Below, piece by piece: positions 17,096-25,297 of a DNA stretch of 64,000 nucleotides. The first letter of the stretch is position 1, and each line of letters starts with the position of its first letter. The notes beneath the pieces were generated by a model. That model was not told where the DNA came from, did not search any database, and saw only the letters and a list, made by a program, of their open reading frames with translations. The stretch spans positions 1 to 64,000 of the forward strand of contig NZ_JABFOE010000010.1 of assembly GCF_013116745.1 (NCBI RefSeq), given 5' to 3'. The stretch comes from Arthrobacter sp. 260 (lineage in GTDB: Bacteria > Actinomycetota > Actinomycetes > Actinomycetales > Micrococcaceae). The position numbers and the translations under genes were made by a program.

Positions 17096-17743
17096 CTACT
17101 GGGGGGCATCAGCCGCACCAGCCCGGGAGGATCCTTCGGATCTACCCTCCGAGCGATACTTCCGGTGCGCTGCGGTGAAGTACCCGTAGAACGCGATGAG
17201 ATGCCCCACGCAGCCCAGAAACAGCAGGATGTGGGCTGTCACTATCAGCCAGTCAAGGTCGAAGCCCGGCACCCGGTGGAGCAGCAGCATCGGCGAACCG
17301 ATCAGCAACAGTGCGGTACGGATTTTGCCGACGTTGGTGACCGGGAGGTGGAGCGGACCCCGGAACAGGATCAACGCGTTCAGGATGAGGATGGCATCGG
17401 GGATCACGATGGTCCAGACCAGCCAGGCGGGCGCTATCCCATCGACCACGAAGGTGACGGCAATGACGATCAGGGCGGTGCGGTCGGCAATCGGATCAAG
17501 CCATTTCCCCACTGTCGACACCTGGTCGAAGCGGCGGGCGATGTACCCGTCAATCCAGTCGGTCGACCCGAGGACGACGAGGGTGATCACCGCAAGGGCG
17601 TCTTCGTTCTGCACGATGAAGTAGACGAAGAGCGGAACCCCCAGGAACCGCACTACCGTCACGATATTGGGCAGTGTCCAGAACGTGGTTAGTTCGTTGT
17701 TCTCGTGCCCCGGTCTGGCCCCGGCCCCAATGAGTCTGATCAC
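17096..17743 (-). CDS. CDP-alcohol phosphatidyltransferase
   Basis: 215 residues, several membrane helices. The complete family motif D-x2-DG-x2-AR-x8-G-x3-D-x3-D is present as DWIDGYIAR followed by GKWLDPIAD (about residues 60-90). Family enzymes transfer an alcohol (glycerol-3-phosphate, inositol phosphate or a second lipid) onto the phosphatidyl group of CDP-diacylglycerol, the product of CdsA encoded at 6839-7897. The acceptor is unclear; PgsA-like is the default. I chose GTG 17743 because GGAGGTGGAGGGG lies just upstream; an ATG at 17761 would add 6 residues and overlap that site. Confidence 0.82.
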   Translation of the reverse strand: MIRLIGAGARPGHENNELTTFWTLPNIVTVVRFLGVPLFVYFIVQNEDALAVITLVVLGSTDWIDGYIARRFDQVSTVGKWLDPIADRTALIVIAVTFVVDGIAPAWLVWTIVIPDAILILNALILFRGPLHLPVTNVGKIRTALLLIGSPMLLLHRVPGFDLDWLIVTAHILLFLGCVGHLIAFYGYFTAAHRKYRSEGRSEGSSRAGAADAPQ

Positions 17744-17817
17744 TATCCCCTCCACCTCCATTATGCAGGTAGAGGCGGTGTCCTGGACGCTTAGTCCGGG
17801 ACCGCGGCGGGTGCCCG

Positions 17818-18621
17818 CTAGCGGGAGACCAGTTTCCTCACCATGACGACAATCGCCGCCACCGAGCCGGCCACGACCGAGAGCGGCTTCCAGCGGTCGG
17901 CGAGGCTCACGTTGTGCGAGGGCTCACTGTCGGCGGAGGTGCGTGCGGGGATCACTGAGCGGGCCTGCTCCGAGAGACGGTCCGCCCCGGTCTTGGCCGA
18001 AGCCTTGGTGCGGTTCCAGAGCGACTTCACATCGAGGCCACGCCCCAGCTCGTCGCGGAGCTCGGCCAGGTGGTCGCGGCGGGTGCCGGAGCGGCGGCGC
18101 AGCTCGCCGTACGACGGCGTCGGCTCCTTGGGCTTGCTGTCCTCGGGCTTGTCGTCGGCCTTTTCTTCCTTGGGCTTCGTGACGTCGAGCGTTGCGGGAT
18201 CGAAGCTTCGCCCCTCGCGCAGCACGCCGATGTCGTAGCGCACGCCACGAATGGCATCCTCGGGCAGCAACGGCAGCGCCTTCTTGAATCGCGAGACACC
18301 GATCAGTGCGGCGATGACCACGACCACCAGGAACAGTCCTGCAACCAGCAGCGCGGCCAGCCAGCCGTCCATGATGGTGGAAAGGCCAAGGATCGCTGCG
18401 GCGATCAGTGCGACGGAGAGGAAGGCGAGGAAGAGTACCGCCACCGCGAGGAACGCCGCGGCGATCCCGGCCTTGACGCCCTTCTGTTTCATCTGCTCGA
18501 GCGCCATCGAGAATTCGTCGCCGAACTGTCGTGGTGTCAGCCTGGCCAGCAGCTTGATCAGCCCAAAGACCGATGGCTTGTTGGAAGTTCCCGTGCCTCG
18601 TGCGCTAGCGGAGCTATCCAT
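17818..18621 (-). CDS. actinobacterial Holin-X-type membrane protein
   Basis: 267 residues. A short disordered start is followed by an amphipathic segment and two long hydrophobic helices (about 50-75 and 82-108), then a Lys/Glu/Pro-rich linker, a helical cytoplasmic stretch and a final hydrophobic helix (about 245-262). The N-terminal half resembles the putative holin superfamily III domain (phage holin family), which in actinobacteria is chromosomal and not evidence of a prophage. The role is unknown; the neighbourhood suggests the envelope. The ATG has GGAGG 7 bases upstream. Confidence 0.7.
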   Translation of the reverse strand: MDSSASARGTGTSNKPSVFGLIKLLARLTPRQFGDEFSMALEQMKQKGVKAGIAAAFLAVAVLFLAFLSVALIAAAILGLSTIMDGWLAALLVAGLFLVVVVIAALIGVSRFKKALPLLPEDAIRGVRYDIGVLREGRSFDPATLDVTKPKEEKADDKPEDSKPKEPTPSYGELRRRSGTRRDHLAELRDELGRGLDVKSLWNRTKASAKTGADRLSEQARSVIPARTSADSEPSHNVSLADRWKPLSVVAGSVAAIVVMVRKLVSR

Positions 18622-18946
18622 AGCTCTGCCTCCATCCCTCGTCTAACAGGCCGCCTCGGCGGACCTGCAAGCTGCGTAAACCTTTTCCTAAAATTACCAT
18701 TGACCGGCTAATGCCTCTTGCGTAAGCCTACGTCAATAGCAAGCACCCTTAGTGACAGGGTAGTGACAGGTGGTGGGCGTTCCAGCCTAAGATGGTATAG
18801 GCGACATCGTGGTCCGTTGTCCCTCCCCCCCCTTTTTTGTTGGATGAGATTCAGCGCGCCAACCCAGCGGTAGTCGCCACCACCATCCTTCGAGGCCTCC
18901 CGGCCACCCGTGACGCAAGGTAAGACCTTGGTCGGATAGGCACCAG
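18622..18946. other. 325-bp divergent intergenic region with repeats and a C8T6 tract
   Basis: No gene is seen. It holds two adjacent direct repeats of TAGTGACAGG (18750-18759 and 18761-18770), a small CGTA/TACG dyad just before them, and a run of eight C followed by six T (18825-18838). The direct repeats could bind a regulator of the MFS gene; the homopolymer run is prone to slippage and lies upstream of the MFS start. Confidence 0.6.
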
Positions 18947-20167
18947 TTGAGCACCGTGACCCACCCCGGAGATTCCCTGACCCGGCGCCAAAAACTGATC
19001 TATGTAGTGATCCTCGGCTCCCTCACTGCCCTGGGCCCGTTCACCATCGACCTGTATCTGCCGGCGTTTCCATCCCTGCAGAGCGATCTCGGTGTGACCG
19101 AGGCAGCTGTACAGCTGACCCTGACCGGCACGATTGTGGGGTTCGCCGTCGGGCAGCTGATTGTTGGCCCGCTCAGCGACAAGGTGGGGCGCCGGGTCCC
19201 GCTGATTCTCGCGACCAGCGTCCACATCCTGGCCTCCCTGGGCGCTGCAATGGCTACGGACATCACCATGCTGATGGTCTTCCGGGTACTGCAGGGCATC
19301 GGCGCTGCCGGAGGCGGCGTGGTCGCCATGGCGATGCTGCGCGACCTGTTCAGCGGATACCCGCTGGTGAGAATGCTTTCCTACATGGCCCTCGTCAACG
19401 GGTTGGCACCCATCTTCGCGCCGGTGATCGGATCGTCGCTGCTGCTCGTTATGCCCTGGCCGGGGATCTTCTGGTTCCTCGCGGCCTACGGGGTGCTCGT
19501 CATCATCGCTGCGTGGGTGTTCCTCATCGAAACGCTGCCAGCGGACCGGCGGGGAAACTCGGGTGCCACCGCACTGCAGCGTTACCGTGCGGTGCTCACC
19601 GACAGGATCTTCATCGGCGTCCTGCTGGTGGGCGGCATGAACTTCTCTGGACTGTTTTCCTACCTGTCGGCGTCGCCGTTCCTGTTCCAGGGCACCTACA
19701 ACTTCAGTGAGCAGCAGTACGGATTGCTGTTCGCCGTGAACTCGCTCGGCATCGTGGCAGGCGTGCAGATCAGCGCCAGGGTCCTGCGGCGGATCGGACC
19801 CCAGTGGGTGATGGTGTACTCCACCGCGTCGATGCTCCTGATGTCGCTGCTCATCGTGCTCTTCGCCCAGCTGGGGTTCGGCCTGTGGGGCATCATGGTG
19901 CCGCTCTGGTTCTACATCATGTCGGCTGGATTCACGTTCCCCTGCGTGCAGGTGCTGGCGTTGGCCAACCACGGAGCCCAGGCCGGAACCGCCGCCTCGC
20001 TCCTCGGTGCCGTCACCTTCGGTCTGGCGGGTGCGATCTCCCCGGTGGTCGGCCTGCTCGGTGTCTCGGCGACCACCATGGGTGGAGTGATGGCGGTCTG
20101 CATCGGCGCCGCAGTGGTGTTCCTGTGGACGGTGGTCCGGCCCCGGACCGTCCCCGCCCTGCAGTAG
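18947..20167 (+). CDS. Bcr/CflA-type MFS drug efflux transporter
   Basis: 406 residues with 12 predicted helices. Family features are YLPAFPSLQSDLGVTEAAVQLTL at residues about 34-56, the MFS motif-A form GPLSDKVGRR near 72-81 and RVLQGIGAAGGGV near 112. Bcr/CflA carriers export bicyclomycin, chloramphenicol-type drugs or small metabolites by proton antiport. The start is TTG at 18947 or GTG at 18956; GGATAGG precedes the TTG. A 17-base direct repeat straddles the stop codon, and a strong terminator follows 58 bp downstream. Confidence 0.85.
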   Translation: MSTVTHPGDSLTRRQKLIYVVILGSLTALGPFTIDLYLPAFPSLQSDLGVTEAAVQLTLTGTIVGFAVGQLIVGPLSDKVGRRVPLILATSVHILASLGAAMATDITMLMVFRVLQGIGAAGGGVVAMAMLRDLFSGYPLVRMLSYMALVNGLAPIFAPVIGSSLLLVMPWPGIFWFLAAYGVLVIIAAWVFLIETLPADRRGNSGATALQRYRAVLTDRIFIGVLLVGGMNFSGLFSYLSASPFLFQGTYNFSEQQYGLLFAVNSLGIVAGVQISARVLRRIGPQWVMVYSTASMLLMSLLIVLFAQLGFGLWGIMVPLWFYIMSAGFTFPCVQVLALANHGAQAGTAASLLGAVTFGLAGAISPVVGLLGVSATTMGGVMAVCIGAAVVFLWTVVRPRTVPALQ

Positions 20168-20198
20168 CTGGTAACCGCAAACTGCAGTAGCTGGTAAC
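20159..20198 (+). repeat. short tandem duplication across the MFS stop codon
   Basis: The 17-mer CTGCAGTAGCTGGTAAC occurs at 20159-20175 and again at 20182-20198, a 23-bp period, so the gene end (CTG CAG TAG) is duplicated just downstream. It looks like a recent replication-slippage duplication. Confidence 0.9.
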
Positions 20199-20224
20199 TG
20201 CAGTGCCAATCCGTGAAGTAGAAC

Positions 20225-20260
20225 AAACTACCCCTGCGCCAGACGGCGCAGGGGTAGTTT
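20225..20260. terminator. strong bidirectional terminator
   Basis: A perfect 16-bp stem (20225-20240 with 20245-20260) around AGAC, with AAA and TTT ends in both directions. It serves the convergent MFS and SDR/DUF2867 genes and ends 5 bases before the stop codon of the latter. Confidence 0.88.
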
Positions 20261-20264
20261 TGGT

Positions 20265-21734
20265 TTAGCTCCGCTCGGCCTTGCTGGAAATGTTGCGGGC
20301 CATCGACTTGAAGATGGTGCCGTGGAACGGGAGCACGCCGAGCCAGTACAACCGGCCAGCGAGTCCCCTCGGGAAGAACACCGCGCGCTGGGTGTATTCG
20401 CTGCCGGTGCCGTCGGGGCGCACCGACATCTCCAGCCAGGCGCGGCCCGGGAGCTTCATCTCGGCGCGCAGGCGCAGCCGCTCACCCCGGACAATTTCCT
20501 CGACCCGCCAGAAGTCCAGCGGGTCGCCGGTCAGCAGCTGATCGGTGTGGCGCCGGCCGCGGCGCAGCCCGACGCCGCCCACCAGCTTGTCCATCCAGCC
20601 ACGGGCGGCCCAGGCGACGGGCAGGGAGTACCAGCCGTTGTCCCCGCCGATGCCCTCGATAACCTTCCAGAGCCGGTCGGGTGACGCCTTGGACTGGTAG
20701 ACCTGGACGTCGGTGAAGACCGTGTGGCCAGCCCATTCCGGGTCGGTGGGGAGCGGATCGGCTGCGGTGTCCACCCGTGAGGCCCCGGCCCAGCTGGTTT
20801 CCACCTCTCCCCCGCGTTCCTTGCCCAGCGCCAGGCTCACCGCTGTGCGGTAGTCGGTTAGGCCGCCGTCGGGCGCGGGAAGGTAGTCGTCGATGTCGTG
20901 CTCGGCGGTGATCGCATCGTGCTGCAGGGACTCGATCAGTGCCATGGCCATCACCCGCGGGATGGGGGTGACCAGGTTGACCCAGTGGCCTGCGAGGCGG
21001 GGGGTCAGGACGGGCAGGGCAAAGATCTTGCGCCGCGGCAGGCCCGCCTCGACGGCGTACTGGTTCATCATGTCGGCATAGGACAGCACGTTGCGCGAGC
21101 CGATGTCGAAGGTCCGGTTCAGGTCCGTCGGGAGGGTGAGCGCGCCGAGCAGGTAGTGCAGGACGTCGCGCACCGCGATCGGCTCAATCCGGTTCAGCAC
21201 CCACTTGGGTGCCGGCATGACCGGGAGGACGTCGGAGAGGTGCCTGATCATTTCGAACGACGCGGAACCGGATCCGATCACCACTCCGGCCTGGTAGGCG
21301 ATGGTCGGCGTCCCGGATTCCAGCAGAATCCGCCCCACTTCCTCGCGGGAGCGCATGTGGGTGGACAGTTTCACGTTCGCGGGGTGCAGCCCGCCCAGGT
21401 AGACCATCCGTATCACGCCGGCCGTCGTCGCGGCGCTGGAAACCAGTGAGGCGATCTTGGACTCTTTGGTCTCGAAACCTTTACCGGTGCCCATCGAGTG
21501 GACCAGGTAGTAGAGGGTGTCGACACCCTCGCAGGCCTTCCTGAGTGATTCCTCATCCTCGAGGTCGCCCTCCACGACTTCCACCGAGGAGGTCCAGGGA
21601 ACATCCTTGAGCTTCTGCGGGGAGCGCACCAGCACACGGACGGTGTGGCCTTCAGCGACCAGACGGGAGACCAGCCGGCCACCGATGTACCCGGTAGCGC
21701 CGGTGACTAAGATCAGTTTGCTGTCTTGTTCCAT
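20265..21734 (-). CDS. SDR NAD(P)-binding protein with C-terminal DUF2867
   Basis: 489 residues. The first 300 or so form an atypical short-chain dehydrogenase with nucleotide-binding TGATGYIGGRL at residues 11-21 and VRVLVRSPQKL near 32. The last 150 resemble DUF2867, a START-like domain, including DPLDFWRVEEI and AEMKLPGRAWLEM. This two-domain design is common in bacteria and uncharacterised; a complex I assembly-like or lipid-binding role has been suggested only by analogy. The catalytic YxxxK of classical SDRs is not evident. GAGG lies just two bases before the ATG. Confidence 0.75.
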   Translation of the reverse strand: MEQDSKLILVTGATGYIGGRLVSRLVAEGHTVRVLVRSPQKLKDVPWTSSVEVVEGDLEDEESLRKACEGVDTLYYLVHSMGTGKGFETKESKIASLVSSAATTAGVIRMVYLGGLHPANVKLSTHMRSREEVGRILLESGTPTIAYQAGVVIGSGSASFEMIRHLSDVLPVMPAPKWVLNRIEPIAVRDVLHYLLGALTLPTDLNRTFDIGSRNVLSYADMMNQYAVEAGLPRRKIFALPVLTPRLAGHWVNLVTPIPRVMAMALIESLQHDAITAEHDIDDYLPAPDGGLTDYRTAVSLALGKERGGEVETSWAGASRVDTAADPLPTDPEWAGHTVFTDVQVYQSKASPDRLWKVIEGIGGDNGWYSLPVAWAARGWMDKLVGGVGLRRGRRHTDQLLTGDPLDFWRVEEIVRGERLRLRAEMKLPGRAWLEMSVRPDGTGSEYTQRAVFFPRGLAGRLYWLGVLPFHGTIFKSMARNISSKAERS

Positions 21735-21772
21735 TTCCTCAGAATACGCCCCACGCCGGGTGACTCACGACA

Positions 21773-21818
21773 AAAGAAAACCCCTCCCCGCCAGCACGAA
21801 GCTGGTGGGAAGGGGTTT
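21773..21818 (-). terminator. terminator after tRNA-Asn
   Basis: A long stem (arms about 21778-21795 and 21801-21818, one or two mismatches) around ACGAA is followed on the minus strand by TTTTCTTTT. It begins three bases after the tRNA 3' end. Confidence 0.88.
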
Positions 21819-21820
21819 GG

Positions 21821-21896
21821 TGGCTCCTCCGACTGGACTTGAACCAGTAACCCTTCGATTAACAGTCGAATGCTCTGCCAATTGAGCTACGGAGGA
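21821..21896 (-). tRNA. tRNA-Asn (GTT)
   Basis: 76 bases including an encoded CCA end. The cloverleaf is complete: acceptor TCCTCCG/CGGAGGA, D-arm GCTC..GAGC, anticodon loop CTGTTAA with GTT, and T-loop GTTCAAG. It is followed by a strong terminator and is transcribed alone on the minus strand. Confidence 0.97.
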
Positions 21897-21951
21897 AAGC
21901 AGCAGATACAACTTTACATACCAAGTGCGGGTAAGTGAAATTGGCCGGAAA

Positions 21952-23901
21952 TCAGTCGGAGCGCAGCTGGCGGCGCCGCATCTCCAGCGCCAGCAGGTCA
22001 CGCTGCAGTTGGACGTACTGCTCGGGGTCGGCAGCAGCGTCGACGCGCTGCAGTCTCCCCTGCATCTCGGCCTTGAGCCGCGTGATACGCAGCTCGAAGA
22101 GTCGGTTCACAATGTCCCGGCAGTACAGTGCCAGTGCGTCTTCGGCCTTCGACGGCAGCGGGGTGACCGCCAGCTCGGTGACCAGCCCGCGCAGCACCTC
22201 AGGGACCTCCTGCCGGACCCGTTCCACCCACTGGGCAGGATCCACCCCCGCGGCGCCCGCGGCCTGCACAGCGTCCTTCAGCACCCCGTAGACACGCTCA
22301 GAGAACCCCGACTCGGCAAACCGCTCCCAGTGCACCGGTTCCAACAGGTTCGGGTACTGCAGCACCACCTCAAGGACCTCGCGCTCCATCCGGCCGATGG
22401 GGTCCATCGGATCCGGGCGGGGGAAGTGCTGGGCGTCGCCCTCGCCACCTGCGGCGTCGGCGGTGCCCTCGCTGGATCCGGCGGACGACGACGGCGCTGT
22501 CCCCTCGCGGGACGCTGCACCAGATCCCGTGCCAGGGCCACTGCTCACCCCTGTCCCCTTGCGGGCGGCGGTCGCCACCGCACGGGCCACCTGATCCTCG
22601 CCGACGAACTGCATTCCGAGCCACCGGGACAGCTCGCGGGTGTAGATGGACCGCAGCGAGACGTCGCGGATGCGCGCGACGATCGGGGCGGCGTGCCGCA
22701 GGGCGTTGACCTGCCCCTCGCCGGTAGAGAGGTCGTAGTTGCCGAAGGAGGCCTTGATGGCGAACTCGAACAGGGGCCGCCGCGACGAGATCAGCCCGCG
22801 GACGGCGTCGTCGCCCTTCGTCTGGCGGAGCTCGCAGGGATCGGCGCCGCTGGGCTCGACGGCGACGTAGGTCTGCGCGACGAACCGCTGGTCCTCCTCG
22901 AAGGCGCGCAGGGCGGCTTTCTGCCCGGCGGCGTCACCGTCGAAGGTGAAGACCACTTCGCCGCCGGAGCCGTCGTCGGACAGCAGCCGGCGGGCGATCT
23001 TGATGTGGTCGGCCCCGAACGCGGTGCCGCAGGTCGCGACGGCGGTCCCCACCCCGGCGAGGTGGCAGGCCATCACGTCGGTGTAGCCCTCGACCACCAC
23101 GAGCTGACGGGTCTTGGCGATTTCCCGCTTGGCCAGGTCGATGCCGTAGAGCACCTGGGACTTGCGGTAGAGCGAGGTTTCGGGGGTGTTGAGGTATTTG
23201 GGCCCCTGGTCCTCCTCGTAGAGCTTCCTGGCCCCGAAGCCGACGGTGTCGCCGGTGATGTCGCGGATCGGCCAGATCAGGCGGCCGCGGAACCTGTCGT
23301 AGATGCGCCCGGCGTTGTTGGAGGACACGCTGAACATGCCGGTGAGCTTCAGTTCGTCCTGGGTGAAGCCCTTGCCGGTCAGGTGGGTGAGGAGTCCGTC
23401 CCAGCCCTGCGGTGCGTAGCCCACCCCGAACAGTTCGGCGGCCGCCCGGTCAAAGCCGCGGTCCTGCAGGAACCGGCGCCCTGCAGCAGCACCCTGGGTG
23501 AGCAGTTGGTCGCGGTAGAACTCGGCGGCGATCTTGTGGGCGTCCAGCATCCGCTGGCGCCTCCCGATGTCTTCCCGCCGCGGGCCGGTCCCGCCGTCCT
23601 CGTACCGCAGCTCGAACCCGATCCGGGAGGCGAGCTTCTCGACCGTTTCGGAGAAGGAGGTGTGGTCCATCTTCTGGACGAACGAGATGACGTCGCCGCC
23701 CTCACCGCAGCCGAAGCAGTGGTAGGAGCCCATCTGGGGGCGGACGTGGAACGACGGCGAACGCTCGTCGTGGAAGGGGCACAGTCCCTTGTAGGAGCCC
23801 ACGCCGGCGGACTTCAGGGTGACGTAGCCGTCGACGATTTCCTTGATGTCAGTGCGTTGGCGTACCTCATCGATGTCTTCGCGCTTGATGAGTCCGGCCA
23901 T
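21952..23901 (-). CDS. dnaG: DNA primase
   Basis: 649 residues. DnaG lays RNA primers at the replication fork. The N-terminal CHC2 zinc finger (CPFH near residue 41, CFGC near 62), the catalytic core with the TOPRIM motif VVVEGYTDVMA near 267 and the acidic DGDAAGQKA near 317 are all visible, then a C-terminal DnaB-interaction region. A Ser/Gly/Ala-rich linker around residues 450-485 separates core and C-terminal domain. The gene follows dgt by 105 bp in the same orientation, a conserved actinobacterial order. The opposite strand carries a very long spurious open frame. Confidence 0.97.
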   Translation of the reverse strand: MAGLIKREDIDEVRQRTDIKEIVDGYVTLKSAGVGSYKGLCPFHDERSPSFHVRPQMGSYHCFGCGEGGDVISFVQKMDHTSFSETVEKLASRIGFELRYEDGGTGPRREDIGRRQRMLDAHKIAAEFYRDQLLTQGAAAGRRFLQDRGFDRAAAELFGVGYAPQGWDGLLTHLTGKGFTQDELKLTGMFSVSSNNAGRIYDRFRGRLIWPIRDITGDTVGFGARKLYEEDQGPKYLNTPETSLYRKSQVLYGIDLAKREIAKTRQLVVVEGYTDVMACHLAGVGTAVATCGTAFGADHIKIARRLLSDDGSGGEVVFTFDGDAAGQKAALRAFEEDQRFVAQTYVAVEPSGADPCELRQTKGDDAVRGLISSRRPLFEFAIKASFGNYDLSTGEGQVNALRHAAPIVARIRDVSLRSIYTRELSRWLGMQFVGEDQVARAVATAARKGTGVSSGPGTGSGAASREGTAPSSSAGSSEGTADAAGGEGDAQHFPRPDPMDPIGRMEREVLEVVLQYPNLLEPVHWERFAESGFSERVYGVLKDAVQAAGAAGVDPAQWVERVRQEVPEVLRGLVTELAVTPLPSKAEDALALYCRDIVNRLFELRITRLKAEMQGRLQRVDAAADPEQYVQLQRDLLALEMRRRQLRSD

Positions 23902-24006
23902 GAAAACAGTCTATGCGTCAGCGGTGGGGTCCGGGCGCGCGGGCAACGCCTGTGCAGGACCAGTCCCGCTGCACGCCACGGGACCGGGTATCGGGAGGGG
24001 CCGGGG

Positions 24007-25290
24007 CTACCAGAGGGACGGAACGGGTCCGACGGCGCGCCGGTGGAGGGCCAGCGCGGAGGCGTCAGTGAGCGAGGCCACCTGGTCGATGACCACCCGG
24101 AGCCGGGCGTCGTCGTCGGGCGCGTCCTTCCAGTCCGCAGCGAAGGTCGGTTCCAGGAACCTGTCCCCGGCCGCGGCCATCTGGGCGACCAGGGAGCTGA
24201 GGACCTCCCGCTGGCGTTCGTAGACCGGCTGGCGCCGTTCGGTGGTCATCACGAAGGTGGTGGCCAGCCCCTTCATGACCGCGATTTCCAGTTCCGTGTC
24301 CTCGGGCACCACCATTTCCGCGTGGTACCGGGTGAGCGGGTCGTGCCCGTAGATGGCGCGGGTGGCGGCGAGGGCACTCAGGCAGAACCGCCCGATCAGC
24401 TGGCTGGTCATGTTCTTCAGCGCGGCCATCGACCGCCTGCTGCCATCCGCGTCGCGGACCCACATGTCGGTCGCTTCCAGCCGGGCGAGGGCGGCGTCGA
24501 TGGCTGCGGCGTCGCTGTCCGGGAGGTACCACTGCTGGGTGTAGCCGACCACCCGGGCCCGCGTGTCGGAGTTGTCCATCTGCTTCAGCTGGAAGTGTCC
24601 GGCGACGATGGCGTCCTCGACGTCGTGCACCGAGTAAGAGATGTCGTCGGCCAGGTCCATGACCTGGGCCTCAAGGCAGGACTGACCGGCCGGGGCGCCC
24701 TGACGGAGCCAGTCGAAGACCGGCAGGTCGTCCTCGTAGGCCCCGAACTTGGAGGTGCGCTGCCCGTGCCGGACCGGGGCGTTGGCGGCGGTCCACGGGT
24801 ACTTGGCGGCGGCGTCGAGGCTGGCACGGGTGAGGTTGAGGCCCGCCGGGGTGCCGTCGGCGCGGATCACCTTCGGCTCAAGCCGGGTGAGCAGGCGCAG
24901 GGTCTGGGCGTTGCCCTCGAACCCGCCGACGGAGTGCGCGAGGTCGTTGAGCGTCGATTCACCGTTGTGCCCGAAGGGCGGATGGCCGAGGTCGTGTGCC
25001 AGACAGGCGGCGTCGACAATGTCCGGGTCGCAACCCAGCGCACGGCCCAGTTCGCGGCCCACCTGGGCGACCTCGAGGCTGTGGGTCAGGCGGGTGCGGA
25101 CAAAGTCGTCGGTATCGGGGGCCACCACCTGGGTCTTCGCCCCGAGGCGCCGCAGCGCTGAGGAGTGCAGCACCCGGGCACGGTCTCGCTCGAAGTGGGA
25201 CCGGTGGGTGCTTTTGGCGGGCTCGTCGACCCACCGCTGCATGTCGGAGTCGGTGTAGCCGGGGGTGACCGGCGCGTTCGGGAAGCTCAT
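24007..25290 (-). CDS. dgt: deoxyguanosinetriphosphate triphosphohydrolase
   Basis: 427 residues. The HD-domain enzyme splits dGTP (or other dNTPs) to the nucleoside and triphosphate. The metal motif is complete: RLTHSLEV, then HDLGHPPFGHNGE, then DLADDISYSVHD. The start at ATG 25290 is chosen because MSFPNAPVTPGYTDSDMQRW matches the expected N-terminus and does not overlap dusB; in-frame ATGs at 25314 and 25350 are alternatives with no better ribosome-binding site. It lies 7 bp after dusB, so dusB-dgt-dnaG may be co-transcribed. Confidence 0.93.
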   Translation of the reverse strand: MSFPNAPVTPGYTDSDMQRWVDEPAKSTHRSHFERDRARVLHSSALRRLGAKTQVVAPDTDDFVRTRLTHSLEVAQVGRELGRALGCDPDIVDAACLAHDLGHPPFGHNGESTLNDLAHSVGGFEGNAQTLRLLTRLEPKVIRADGTPAGLNLTRASLDAAAKYPWTAANAPVRHGQRTSKFGAYEDDLPVFDWLRQGAPAGQSCLEAQVMDLADDISYSVHDVEDAIVAGHFQLKQMDNSDTRARVVGYTQQWYLPDSDAAAIDAALARLEATDMWVRDADGSRRSMAALKNMTSQLIGRFCLSALAATRAIYGHDPLTRYHAEMVVPEDTELEIAVMKGLATTFVMTTERRQPVYERQREVLSSLVAQMAAAGDRFLEPTFAADWKDAPDDDARLRVVIDQVASLTDASALALHRRAVGPVPSLW

Positions 25291-25297
25291 TCCGGAC

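Noticed and set aside
17818-18621. Holin-X gene as a sign of a prophage
   Set aside because: No other phage genes are nearby and the family is a common chromosomal actinobacterial one.
21925-25161. 1078-codon plus-strand open frame opposite dnaG and dgt
   Set aside because: It is the mirror of two well-conserved genes; GC-rich codon bias on the minus strand leaves few stops in this frame, and its composition (Gly/Val/Leu/Arg/Asp-rich) matches no domain.
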